From: Spirosoma rhododendri
Lineage (GTDB): Bacteria; Bacteroidota; Bacteroidia; Cytophagales; Spirosomataceae
Length of the DNA stretch: 64,000 bases
Direction: 5' to 3'
NCBI RefSeq assembly: GCF_012849055.1
Contig: NZ_CP051677.1
Coordinates: forward strand, 3,487,001 to 3,551,000
In this document: piece after piece, positions 1 to 7,468 of the stretch
Layout: every line of letters starts with the position of its first letter
Position numbering within the stretch: position 1 is the stretch's first letter
The notes under the pieces: model-generated
Told to the model about the DNA's origin: nothing
Databases searched by the model: none
What the model saw: the letters and a program-made list of their open reading frames with translations, nothing else
Translations under genes and position numbers: made by a program

Positions 1-83
1 TGGATCGCACCGCGCCACGGTGGCCGGCGCACCGGTCTGGGCTATACCAGTTCGGGCTACACGCATGCAGCCAATTTCATCTG

Positions 84-100
84 TTTAGAAAATTTCTAAA
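84..100. promoter_or_regulatory. Candidate Fur-type operator (8-1-8 palindrome)
   Basis: The 17 bases TTTAGAAAATTTCTAAA form a perfect 8-1-8 inverted repeat 40 bases upstream of the first gene of the heme cluster. A 7-1-7 layout is the classical arrangement of Fur-family operators. The site is AT-rich, as is everything from about 72 to 135, and overlaps where a -33 element would lie; TTTATTTG at 112-119 is a weak -7 candidate. Binding by Fur is inferred from geometry and from the heme genes downstream, not from a match to a known consensus. Confidence 0.5.
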
Positions 101-140
101 TAACATTTGTTTTTATTTGGATTGATTACAAACAAGGTCG

Positions 141-545
141 ATGTTTGCAGCGAACCTTCTGGTAAACGTTATGCGCTGCACCTATCGAACCCTTGCTGAT
201 TCGCCCAATGGCCGCGTCGGGCTGTACGGAGAAATCGCTTCCTGCCTTGATTCGCACGACGCGCACCACAATGTTGTCTTCGAGTACGGGAACATCACGC
301 AGTGGCTGGCCTACGATGAGTTAGTGCAGCTGGAATGGAACGTGCGGCATGTCGATCCCGACGCGTATTTCGAGGTGCATCCGTACGATAGCCGCGTTCA
401 TCTGTCGACGCCATCGCCGTACCTCTGCTTTAGTTTCTTGCCGAACGAACTGATCGAGTTGCGGGCGTTGCTGTCGGACGCGGTGGCCAGCATAACCGAC
501 TTTCAGCGGCAGTGGGAGCGCATTCTTAACGAGTCAGTCAACTAG
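141..545 (+). CDS. Small heme-locus protein, paralog 1 of 3 (DUF6686-like)
   Basis: A 134-residue protein without signal peptide or membrane segment, opening the heme-uptake locus and ending 8 bases before the TonB receptor start. It aligns by eye with the products at 3581-3928 and 3950-4285: a start around RTLADSPNGRVGLYGE, a middle block YGNITQWLAYDELVQLEW and a C-terminal block YLCFSFLPNELIELRALL. The third copy carries a CxxC where this one has only a single Cys near residue 35. The fold resembles small Bacteroidota proteins that I recall as DUF6686, but this was not verified. Function unknown; a regulatory, heme-handling or chaperone role in iron or heme uptake is inference from position only. 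Confidence 0.65.
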   Translation: MFAANLLVNVMRCTYRTLADSPNGRVGLYGEIASCLDSHDAHHNVVFEYGNITQWLAYDELVQLEWNVRHVDPDAYFEVHPYDSRVHLSTPSPYLCFSFLPNELIELRALLSDAVASITDFQRQWERILNESVN

Positions 546-553
546 GTCGCCCT

Positions 554-2658
554 ATGCCCGTCTCGCTACTGCTCTGCCTGCTCCTTCAGCAAACGCCAAC
601 CCCGCCCGCCGATACGATGCGGAGCCGGTCGCTCGACGCGGTCGTTGTGACGGCGACGCGGACCGAGCGGCAGGTTGGCTCGTTGCCGATGCCAGTAACG
701 GTGGTGGGGAAAGCGCAGATTCAGCAGTCGGGCAGTTTGCGGCTCAACGATATCCTGCGCGAACAAACCGGCCTGACCATCGTCAGTGACCACGGACAGG
801 GGCTTCAGATTCAGGGTTTTGCCCCCGATTACACGCTGATCCTGGTCGATGGTGAGCCACTGATTGGCCGCACCGCCGGTACGCTCGACCTGAACCGGCT
901 GACGGTGGGTAATATCAAGCAGATCGAGATCGTAAAAGGCCCGTCGTCGAGTCTGTACGGGTCGGAAGCACTGGCGGGCGTGGTCAACATCATCACCGAA
1001 AACCCGAACCGCACGCAGGGAAGTGTGTCGGCGCGGTACGGTGCCAACCGCACCAGCGACCTGACTGGCGACGTATCGCTGCGGGCGGGAAAAACCAACC
1101 TGTATCTGTTCGGGAACCGCTACGCATCGGCGGGCTACGACCTGACCCCCGAAACGTTCGGCAGCACGGTGTCGCCATTCACCAACTACACCGGCAGCGG
1201 TCGCCTGACGAGCCAACTGTCGAACCGGCTAAAGCTGACCCTGACGGGCCGTTACTTCGCCGAGAATCAAAACGCCGATGCGCAACTGACTGATCGACAG
1301 GTTGTGCTGGGTGCTGGAAAAGTCAACGAATACACGATTAACCCGGTTGTGACGCATCAGGTGTCGGCCGCGTGGAAGCTGATGTATCGCTACTACCGGT
1401 CGGGCTACAGCACATCGAGCGATCTCCGCTACCAGACGACCGGGGCCGAATACGACGCCAGTTATTTCCGGCAAACGTTTAACCGGCCCGAACTGGTGGT
1501 CGAACGGACAATTCGCAACCGCCATTTTCTGACCGTGGGCGTGGGGTACATCGGAGAAAGCGTGGAAGCGACGCGCTACCCCGGTCGGCAGGTATTTTCG
1601 ACGCGCTATGGCTTTGCGCAGTTTGAATGGGTACCAACCCGGCGACTGACGGTTATCGCCGGGGGCGTTACGACGACCACAGTCAATACGCGTCGCAGGT
1701 TAGTCCTAAGCTGTCGGCGCGCTACGAACTAAGCCCAACACTGGCACTGCGGGGTAGTGGTGGGGTGGGGTTCAAAGCCCCCGACTTCCGGCAGTTGTAC
1801 CTCAATTTTGACAACGGTGTGGTGGGGTACAGCGTCTTCGGTACGCAGGAAATAGCCGCCGGAATCGCCCGCCTGCAACAGCAGGGGCAGATTGCCGAAA
1901 TCCTGGTCGATCCAACGCGGTTTGGGGCTATCCGGGCCGAAAGTTCGGTCGCTTTCAATCTGGGGCTGGCGGCCAATTTTCAGCAGAAATACGACTTGCC
2001 GTTACGGCTGTCGGTCAATCTGTTTCGCAATGACGTGCACGACCTTATTGAAACGCAGGTTGTCGCCCAGAAAACCAACGGGCAGAACGTGTTCAGCTAC
2101 ACCAACCTGAGCCGGGTCTTCACGCAGGGGGTCGAAATCGACGGGAGTTACCGGCTGACGCTGGGCGCGGGGCGGCTGACGATGAGCGCGGGCTACCAGT
2201 ATCTCGACGCCCGCGACAAGAGCGTGGTCGACGCCATCCGGGCGGGGCAGGTGTTCCGGCGCAATCCTGAAACGCTGGTAACGGAGCAAGTAAAACCAGC
2301 CGACTACGGCGGACTGCTGAACCGGTCGCGGCACATGGCGAATCTGAAAGCTTTCTACGAATTGCCCAAACAGGGGCTGTCGGCATCGGTGCGGGGTATT
2401 TACCGGAGTCGCTACGGATTCGCCGACCGCAACGGTAACCTGATTCTTGACACCGACAGCGAATACGTGCCCGGCTACATGACCTGGCACGTGACGGCCG
2501 CCAAAACGATCCGGCAACTGACGGTGCAGGTGGGTATCGACAACCTGACCGGCTACACCGACCCGCAGTACATCCCGACACTGGCCGGTCGGCTCTGGTA
2601 CGCCAGTCTGCGCTGGAACTGGCAACAACGAGCTGCAACACAACCAAACTCCCTATAA
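554..2658 (+). pseudogene. hmuR: TonB-dependent heme/hemoglobin receptor (HmuR-like), frameshifted
   Basis: Outer-membrane receptor expected to bind heme or heme proteins and import heme with TonB energy. A short signal peptide (about residues 1-14) is followed by a TonB-box-like DAVVVTATRT, a plug domain (about 30-145, with LILVDGEPL and the GPSSSLYGSEALAGVVNI block) and a 22-strand type barrel ending in the aromatic-rich C-terminus. The reading frame breaks at the G5 run 1661-1665: frame 1 ends at 1732, while the barrel continues in another frame as GGRYDDHSQYASQVSPKLSA. One added G restores a 701-residue protein, normal for the family. The break is either a real inactivating deletion or a homopolymer error. 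It lies between the first small paralog and hmuY, as expected for hmu loci. Confidence 0.85.
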
Positions 2659-2690
2659 ATCAATCTGTAATCTCCCAACCAGTACACGCT

Positions 2691-3335
2691 ATGAAACTAA
2701 CTGCCAACCTGACCTTACTCGCCCTTTCAACTGCCCTGCTGACTGCCTGCTCTAAAGACGACAACGCCGTAACGACGCAGCCGGTACAATCGCTGACGGT
2801 GCGCGATCTGCCCGCCGACCCGGTATCGACCACAGCCAGCAGTGGAACGGCTACTCAGCCGGTAGCCGCCACGGGTAAGTACACGCTCTACAGCCTGCGC
2901 GACAATAAAGTCGTCGCCAACACCGATTCGGCCAGCAATAAGTGGGACATCGGTTTTCGCAGCACCGCCATCATCATCAACGGTGGCGCGATCCGGTCGG
3001 GGCAGGGCGGGGCCAACGTGTATACGGGTACGTTCGACGCGCTGACCGCCATTCCGACATCGACCACCTTCGCGCAGGATCAGTCGGCGACCCAATTGGC
3101 GGTGCCGGGCGGTTCGGGCAACGGCTGGTACAACTACAGCAGCACGACCAATTTGATATCGGCCATACCGGGTCGGGTGCTGTTGATCCGCACCGGCGAC
3201 GGCACCAAATATGCTAAACTGGAAATTCTGAGCTATTACCTCGGTGCTCCCGCCAGCCCGACCAGTACGACGCCCAGCCGCTACTTTACCTTCCGCTACA
3301 CATACCAACCCAGCGGCTCCACGACGCTTAACTAG
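2691..3335 (+). CDS. hmuY: HmuY family heme-binding lipoprotein
   Basis: A 214-residue lipoprotein: positively charged start, hydrophobic stretch and lipobox LTAC with Cys20. The body carries blocks typical of HmuY proteins: KWDIGFRSTAIIINGG around residues 84-99, TGDGTKYAKLEILSYY around 164-179 and RYFTFRYTYQPSG near the C-terminus. HmuY of Porphyromonas is a heme-capturing surface lipoprotein that hands heme to the TonB receptor HmuR. The gene starts 32 bases after the receptor stop, so the two are probably co-transcribed. The stop codon touches the left arm of a periodic inverted repeat. Family assignment is firm by motif; heme specificity is inferred. Confidence 0.88.
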   Translation: MKLTANLTLLALSTALLTACSKDDNAVTTQPVQSLTVRDLPADPVSTTASSGTATQPVAATGKYTLYSLRDNKVVANTDSASNKWDIGFRSTAIIINGGAIRSGQGGANVYTGTFDALTAIPTSTTFAQDQSATQLAVPGGSGNGWYNYSSTTNLISAIPGRVLLIRTGDGTKYAKLEILSYYLGAPASPTSTTPSRYFTFRYTYQPSGSTTLN

Positions 3336-3480
3336 TTCATGGTTCGTAGTTGTCTCAGACAACTTCTAGCTGTCGTAGCCGCGTCAGCAGCTGACTGATA
3401 GCTTACAACTTGGCCTGTCGGCCAGACAGCAGGATGCTGTCTGAGACAACCACGAACTACCAACTACAAACCACAAACTC
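3335..3480. repeat. Composite inverted repeat with GTT-heptamer arms
   Basis: The left arm starts at the hmuY stop (GTTCATG GTTCGTA GTTGTCTCAGACA) and its complement closes the element (TGTCTGAGACAACCACGAAC, followed by further heptamers to 3480). Arms match at 19 of 20 positions around TTGTCTCAGACA. Inside lies the palindrome ACAGCAGGATGCTGT, shared with the element at 13999-14190. Could act as a transcription terminator or RNA stabiliser. Confidence 0.75.
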
Positions 3481-3486
3481 TTAAGT

Positions 3487-3554
3487 CCTTAGCCGAGGTG
3501 GTCGGTAACGTGGGGTCGGAACCCACAGGCGCAGCCGCCGGCCACCCGCTAAGG
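3487..3554 (+). other. Highly structured RNA-like element in heme locus
   Basis: Three stems can be drawn by hand: P1 CCTTAGC (3487-3493) with GCTAAGG (3548-3554); P2 GGTGGTCGG (3497-3505) with CCGGCCACC (3538-3546), including one G-U pair; and P3 GTGGG (3510-3514) with CCCAC (3522-3526), closing a 7-base loop. The unpaired bases AGGCGCAGCCG follow P3. It lies 26 bases before the start of the second small paralog and is not built of heptamers. It does not match the riboswitch cores I can recall. It may be a cis-regulatory RNA or only a strong hairpin. Confidence 0.45.
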
Positions 3555-3580
3555 CACAACTTACCGTCAACATCCTTACC

Positions 3581-3928
3581 ATGAATAACTCGCTTAATAC
3601 GCCAATCCAACTAGCCCGCAGCCCACGGGGCGAAGTGATACTGTATGCCGACTTGGACCTGTGGTATTCGTTTCGCTTCGGGGCGCTGCAACGGTATTTG
3701 ACCGCCGACGAGTTTCACCGGCTTCACGAGTCGGCCATGAATGTCGACCTAAACACGTTGCCCGATGCTGCCCGGACCATGCTGACCCCGCCATCGGCCG
3801 GTGAATCCCCAGTCATAACACTGTTCGGCCGATTGACGCAGCGCGACCTGCTGGAACTGAAAGAATTGCTGGGCCGGGCGGCTTTGCTGGTCACGGCGCT
3901 GAACCGAATCTGGAACGACCTTAACTAA
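3581..3928 (+). CDS. Small heme-locus protein, paralog 2 of 3 (DUF6686-like)
   Basis: A 115-residue soluble protein of unknown function. It aligns with its neighbours at 141-545 and 3950-4285: QLARSPRGEVILYADLDLW at the N-terminus, FGALQRYLTADEFHRLHESA in the middle and RLTQRDLLELKELLGRAALLV near the end. The Cys pair of paralog 3 is absent; the aligned stretch reads YADLDLW, and the whole protein has no cysteine. It follows the structured element at 3487-3554 and ends 21 bases before paralog 3, so the two are likely one transcript. A role in heme or iron uptake is only suggested by position. Confidence 0.62.
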   Translation: MNNSLNTPIQLARSPRGEVILYADLDLWYSFRFGALQRYLTADEFHRLHESAMNVDLNTLPDAARTMLTPPSAGESPVITLFGRLTQRDLLELKELLGRAALLVTALNRIWNDLN

Positions 3929-3949
3929 ATCGACTCAACTTTTTCGCGC

Positions 3950-4285
3950 ATGAAACACAACCATAACTTCCGGACGCTGGCCGAAAATACGATCGGTTAT
4001 GTCGGTATCTGCGACGGCTGCCGCACCGTTAACGTCGCGTTTCAGAATTCGCTGTTCTGCCTGACACTCGATCAGTTCGAGACGTTTTCGGAGATGATTT
4101 TCGAACGGCAGGCTATGCGCCCATTCTGCACCACACACGGTAAAGAGCTACTTCTGCCGACGCCCATGCCGAACTACTTTCTGCTGTTCAGCGACGATGA
4201 TCTGAACAGTCTGAGTACGCTGCTACGTGAAGCTGCCCCGGTCTTAGCCGCCGAACAAATCCTCGATCTAAGCCGGGCGAATTAA
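3950..4285 (+). CDS. Small CxxC protein, paralog 3 of 3 (DUF6686-like)
   Basis: A 111-residue soluble protein. Near residue 20 it has GICDGCRTVNVAF, a CxxC that could bind metal, followed by the shared blocks FQNSLFCLTLDQFETFSEMI and YFLLFSDDDLNSLSTLLREA, and a further Cys in RPFCTTHGKE. Of the three paralogs this one looks least derived, because it keeps the cysteines. I recall such proteins as DUF6686, common in Bacteroidota, but could not check. The position directly before hmuT makes a link to heme or iron likely; the mechanism is unknown. Confidence 0.65.
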   Translation: MKHNHNFRTLAENTIGYVGICDGCRTVNVAFQNSLFCLTLDQFETFSEMIFERQAMRPFCTTHGKELLLPTPMPNYFLLFSDDDLNSLSTLLREAAPVLAAEQILDLSRAN

Positions 4286-4511
4286 CGGTTTTCAGTTTAC
4301 GGGTTTCGGTTTACGGTGGTGCCCAACTCGCTTTTGAACCGGGGGTAGTAAGTACTGGTCCGTTTACCCCCCAGCCCCCTGAAGGGGGAGCATTCCGCAA
4401 ATGAACCACTCCCCTTCAGGGGGCTGGGGGTAGGCCCACGGGATAAAACTTGCCCAAAACAAGGCGAGGGGAATGCCTGAACAACACTAAACCACAAACA
4501 TCAAACTCAAC
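4286..4511. repeat. Composite inverted repeat: heptamer arms around a GC-rich palindrome
   Basis: Fills the whole gap between paralog 3 and hmuT. The outer left arm is GTTTTCA GTTTACG GGTTTCG GTTTACG; the outer right arm reads, on the minus strand, GTTTGAT GTTTGTG GTTTAGT. The inner palindrome pairs CCCCCAGCCCCCTGAAGGGG with its complement across GCATTCCGCAAATGAACCA. The same inner module (CTGAAGGGGGAG with ATTCCGCGAATGAA) recurs at 35881-36165. Confidence 0.8.
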
Positions 4512-4512
4512 T

Positions 4513-5352
4513 ATGAAACACTTCCTGCTTGTGCTGGTATTGCTGGCATCTGGTGTTGTCCGGGCGCAAACGGCCCCGCCCCGTATCGTGTCGCTCGACG
4601 GAACGGTCAGCGAAATTCTGAGCGATCTGGGGCTTGAAAATCGGTTGGTTGGCGTCGACGTGACGAGCACTTACCCGGAATCGCTGAAGAAACTGCCGAA
4701 GGTGGGCCACAACCGGACCATCTCTGCCGAAGGCGTACTCGCCCAGCAGCCAACGTTGGTCCTGACGACCGAGAAGGCCGGTACTAAAGCCGAGGTGCTC
4801 GACCAGATCCGGTCGGCGGGGGTGCAGGTGGTGTCATTCAGGCAGGAGTTTTCAGTTGAGGGGACGAAGAAGCTCATCAACGACGTCGCTGCCGCCTGCC
4901 GCGTACCGAGTAAAGCCAAAGCCCTGACCCGCCGGGTCGATACCGAGGTGGCGAAGGTGCAGAAAGCGACGGGTAAGCCGAAAGTGCTGTTTATCTACGC
5001 CCGTGGAACCGGTACGATGCTGGTAGCGGGCACCGGCACACCGGTTGAGAAGATGATCGAACTAGCAGGCGGTCAGAACGCAACGCCCCAGTTTACGGAT
5101 TTTAAACCCCTCACGACCGAAGCCCTCGTTGCCGCCGACCCCGACGTAATCCTGCTATTCGACAGTGGGCTGGAGAGTCTGGGTGGCCCTGCCGGCCTGA
5201 TGAGTGTACCGGGAATAGCGCAGACGAAAGCGGGTAAAAACCGCAAATTCGTCACCATGGACGGCCACCTGCTGACCGGCTTCACCCCCCGACTCGGCAA
5301 AGCCCTAAGTGAATTATCGAAAGAAATCGCCCTGACCGGTCGGCCGCTGTAA
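4513..5352 (+). CDS. hmuT: Heme ABC transporter substrate-binding protein HmuT
   Basis: A periplasmic binding protein of the FecB/HmuT type that takes heme from the periplasm to HmuUV. Starting at 4513 gives 279 residues with a clear signal peptide MKHFLLVLVLLASGVVRAQ. An upstream in-frame ATG at 4450 would add 21 residues encoded by the repeat and would bury the signal peptide, so it is rejected. Features of the fold: PRIVSLDGTVSEILSDLGL at the N-terminus, the P(K)VGHNRTISAEGVLAQQPTLVL stretch (in part) and a C-terminal lobe with TEALVAADPDVILLF. It is the first gene of the importer set hmuT-U-V-S. Confidence 0.9.
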   Translation: MKHFLLVLVLLASGVVRAQTAPPRIVSLDGTVSEILSDLGLENRLVGVDVTSTYPESLKKLPKVGHNRTISAEGVLAQQPTLVLTTEKAGTKAEVLDQIRSAGVQVVSFRQEFSVEGTKKLINDVAAACRVPSKAKALTRRVDTEVAKVQKATGKPKVLFIYARGTGTMLVAGTGTPVEKMIELAGGQNATPQFTDFKPLTTEALVAADPDVILLFDSGLESLGGPAGLMSVPGIAQTKAGKNRKFVTMDGHLLTGFTPRLGKALSELSKEIALTGRPL

Positions 5353-5468
5353 GTCGGTTTAAGGTTTCCGGTTTAACGTTTAATGTTGAACACAACGAAG
5401 CTGCGACGACAACGGCACGCTATTAATCATCCTGCGAAAACTAGAAACTGTAAACCGAAAACCGACTT
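5351..5468. repeat. Inverted repeat with GTT-heptamer arms
   Basis: Left arm GTTTAAG GTTTCCG GTTTAAC GTTTAAT GTTGAAC begins at the hmuT stop. The right arm (GAAACTGTAAACCGAAAACC, then GACTT) ends two bases before the hmuU ATG. AAGTCGGTTT and its complement close the element. Confidence 0.75.
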
Positions 5469-5469
5469 C

Positions 5470-6558
5470 ATGCTAACCCAAACGCCACCGATACTTACAA
5501 CACCCCGCGCTTCGGCTGTTCGTCCGGTACCCCGGCGAAGCTGGCTGCTGCCTGCGCTGGCGGCCGGGCTTGTGGTGACGGTCTTATTGTCGGCGGGCGT
5601 TGGGGCGGTGGCTATTGCGCCAGGTGAGGTACTACGAATTTTGGCCGGTTGGCTGGGTATTGCTACTGATGTCAATCAAACGAAGGCCGTTATTCTGACG
5701 ACCATTCGATTGCCAAGAGTGTGTTTGGGTATGCTGATTGGATCGGGGTTAGCCGTGGCGGGCGCGGCTATGCAGGGTTTGTTTCGGAACCCGCTGGCCG
5801 ACCCCGGTTTGATCGGTATTTCGTCGGGCGCGTCGCTGGCGGCTGTACTTATGATCGTGCTGGAAGTGACGCTCTTTCAAAAACTGGCGGGCCTGGCCGG
5901 GTACTACGCGCTGTCGCTGGTGGCGTTTGCCGGCGCCTGCGGTACCACACTGTTGGTGTATAGGCTGGCGCGGGTATCGGGCCGGTCGGTTGTTACGACG
6001 ATGCTGCTGGCGGGTATTGCTATCAACGCGCTGGCCGGTGCGCTGACGGGCCTGCTGACGTACATGGCCACCGACGATCAGCTACGGACGATCACGTTCT
6101 GGGCACTGGGTAGTCTGGGCGGGGCGTCGTGGACGACCGTGCTGGTACTACTGCCGTTTATGGCGGTTGTGCTAATTGGGATGCCCCGGCTGGCGAAGTC
6201 GCTGAACCTGCTGGCCCTCGGCGAAAGTCAGGCGGCTATGCTGGGCGTGAACCTGACGAGCCTGAAACGGCAGGTTATTATCCTGTCAACGCTGGCGGTG
6301 GGTACGTCGGTGGCCGTTGCGGGCGTGATTGGCTTCGTCGGGCTGGTCATCCCGCACCTGATCCGGCTGGTAGCTGGCTCCGACCATCGGCGCGTCCTGA
6401 CCGGTTCGGCACTCGGCGGGGCTATCGTCCTGACCGGAGCCGATGCTCTGTCGCGGACGATTGTCGCCCCGGCGGAACTGCCCATCGGCATTCTGACGGC
6501 CCTGATCGGCACCCCCGTTTTTCTCTGGATGCTGATTCGACAACGAAATCTTGGGTAG
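5470..6558 (+). CDS. hmuU: Heme ABC transporter permease HmuU (FecCD family)
   Basis: A 362-residue inner-membrane permease with about nine to ten hydrophobic segments. Family markers include IRLPRVCLGMLIGSGLAVAG, MQGLFRNPLADPGLIGISSG (the segment that contacts the binding protein) and the cytoplasmic loop GESQAAMLGVNL before IGFVGLVIPHLIRL. The start at 5470 was chosen because the 29 residues from an upstream start at 5383 are encoded entirely in the inverted repeat and are polar. It works with HmuT and HmuV. Confidence 0.92.
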   Translation: MLTQTPPILTTPRASAVRPVPRRSWLLPALAAGLVVTVLLSAGVGAVAIAPGEVLRILAGWLGIATDVNQTKAVILTTIRLPRVCLGMLIGSGLAVAGAAMQGLFRNPLADPGLIGISSGASLAAVLMIVLEVTLFQKLAGLAGYYALSLVAFAGACGTTLLVYRLARVSGRSVVTTMLLAGIAINALAGALTGLLTYMATDDQLRTITFWALGSLGGASWTTVLVLLPFMAVVLIGMPRLAKSLNLLALGESQAAMLGVNLTSLKRQVIILSTLAVGTSVAVAGVIGFVGLVIPHLIRLVAGSDHRRVLTGSALGGAIVLTGADALSRTIVAPAELPIGILTALIGTPVFLWMLIRQRNLG

Positions 6559-6566
6559 AAGTGGCC

Positions 6567-6601
6567 CCGTAGGAACCGTAAACCGTAAACCGAATACCGG
6601 G
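6567..6601. repeat. Single heptamer arm between hmuU and hmuV
   Basis: The minus strand reads GTATTCG GTTTACG GTTTACG GTTCCTACGG. Only the right-hand orientation is present, ending 8 bases before the hmuV ATG, so this is a half element of the same family. Confidence 0.6.
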
Positions 6602-6609
6602 AATCGCTC

Positions 6610-7386
6610 ATGCTGCAAACCGAACAACTAACCTACCGAATCGGCCAGCGAACGCTCGTCAACAGTGTGTCGATGCGGGCGCGGGCGGGCGAACTGCTGG
6701 CCATCGTCGGACCGAACGGCGCGGGTAAATCGACGCTGCTGCGACTCTGCGCGGGTGAGTTGACGCCTACATCGGGTCAGGTGGCCTGGGCGGGGCAGCC
6801 GCTTGGCGTATATTCGGGTTCTGAACTGGCTCGGCTGCGCGGCTTCCTGCACCAGCAAAACACATTGGCGTTTCCGTTTCGGGTCGATGAACTGGTGCTC
6901 ATGGGCCGTTACCCGCACTATGGTTCGCAGCCGGGGGAGACCGACTACGCCATCGCCGAAGAAGCCCTGCGCATGGTGGACATGATCGCTTTTGCCGACC
7001 GGATCGTGACGACACTGTCGGGGGGAGAGCAGCAGCGTGTACAGCTTGCGCGGGTGCTGGCCCAACTTTGGAACGTGAACGAGGGGTTGCTGCTGCTCGA
7101 TGAACCAACGACCGGACTCGATTTATTACACCAGCATCAACTCCTCGGTATTGCCCGGCAGATGGCCCGGCGCGGTTACACGGTGGTTGCTGTATTGCAC
7201 GATCTGAATATGGCCGCGCAATACGCCGACCGACTATTGATGCTCCGTTCGGGGCGCATCGAAGCGATTGGCACACCCACCGATGTGCTGACGCCCACGC
7301 TCATCGAACGCGTTTTTAACGTACCTGTTCAATTAATCAACAACCCCATAACCCACAGCCCGATGGTGGTGGTGGGCAGGGTTTAA
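6610..7386 (+). CDS. hmuV: Heme ABC transporter ATP-binding protein HmuV
   Basis: A 258-residue ABC ATPase that powers heme import through HmuU. It shows Walker A GPNGAGKST (about residues 34-42), a Q-loop in LHQQNTLAFPF, the signature LSGGEQQRVQLARVL (about 137-151), Walker B LLLLDEPTTGLD and the switch His in AVLHDLNMAAQYADR. The length and the C-terminal EAIGTPTDVLTPTLIERVF block fit HmuV. The stop codon TAA is itself part of the first heptamer (GTTTAAT) of the downstream repeat. Confidence 0.93.
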   Translation: MLQTEQLTYRIGQRTLVNSVSMRARAGELLAIVGPNGAGKSTLLRLCAGELTPTSGQVAWAGQPLGVYSGSELARLRGFLHQQNTLAFPFRVDELVLMGRYPHYGSQPGETDYAIAEEALRMVDMIAFADRIVTTLSGGEQQRVQLARVLAQLWNVNEGLLLLDEPTTGLDLLHQHQLLGIARQMARRGYTVVAVLHDLNMAAQYADRLLMLRSGRIEAIGTPTDVLTPTLIERVFNVPVQLINNPITHSPMVVVGRV

Positions 7387-7466
7387 TGTTTATAGTTTGA
7401 CGTTCAAGGTTGAAACGCCGACGGACGCGAACATTAAACCTTGAACCTTAACCGTTAAACCTAAAG
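7381..7466. repeat. Inverted repeat with GTT-heptamer arms between hmuV and hmuS
   Basis: Left arm GTTTAAT GTTTATA GTTTGAC GTTCAAG GTTGAAAC overlaps the hmuV stop. The right arm read on the minus strand is GTTTAAC GGTTAAG GTTCAAG GTTTAAT GTT and ends two bases before the hmuS ATG. Confidence 0.78.
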
Positions 7467-7468
7467 AC

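Noticed and set aside
1..99. Open plus-strand frame entering from the window start and ending at TAA 97-99
   Set aside because: Only 32 codons, no recognisable motif, and its end coincides with the AT-rich palindrome. It could be the tail of an upstream gene but cannot be supported.
1661..1665. Programmed -1 frameshifting in the TonB receptor or trmD
   Set aside because: No slippery X XXY YYZ heptamer with a downstream stem was evident, and the same lesion type in four unrelated genes argues for a shared technical or mutational cause.
3487..3554. tRNA gene
   Set aside because: There is a 7-bp outer stem and a 5-bp stem with a 7-base loop, but no TTCRA loop, no anticodon arm and no CCA-end pattern.
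5383..5469. Upstream start adding 29 residues to HmuU (and likewise 4450 for HmuT)
   Set aside because: The added residues are translated repeat sequence; the conserved protein or its signal peptide begins at the later ATG.
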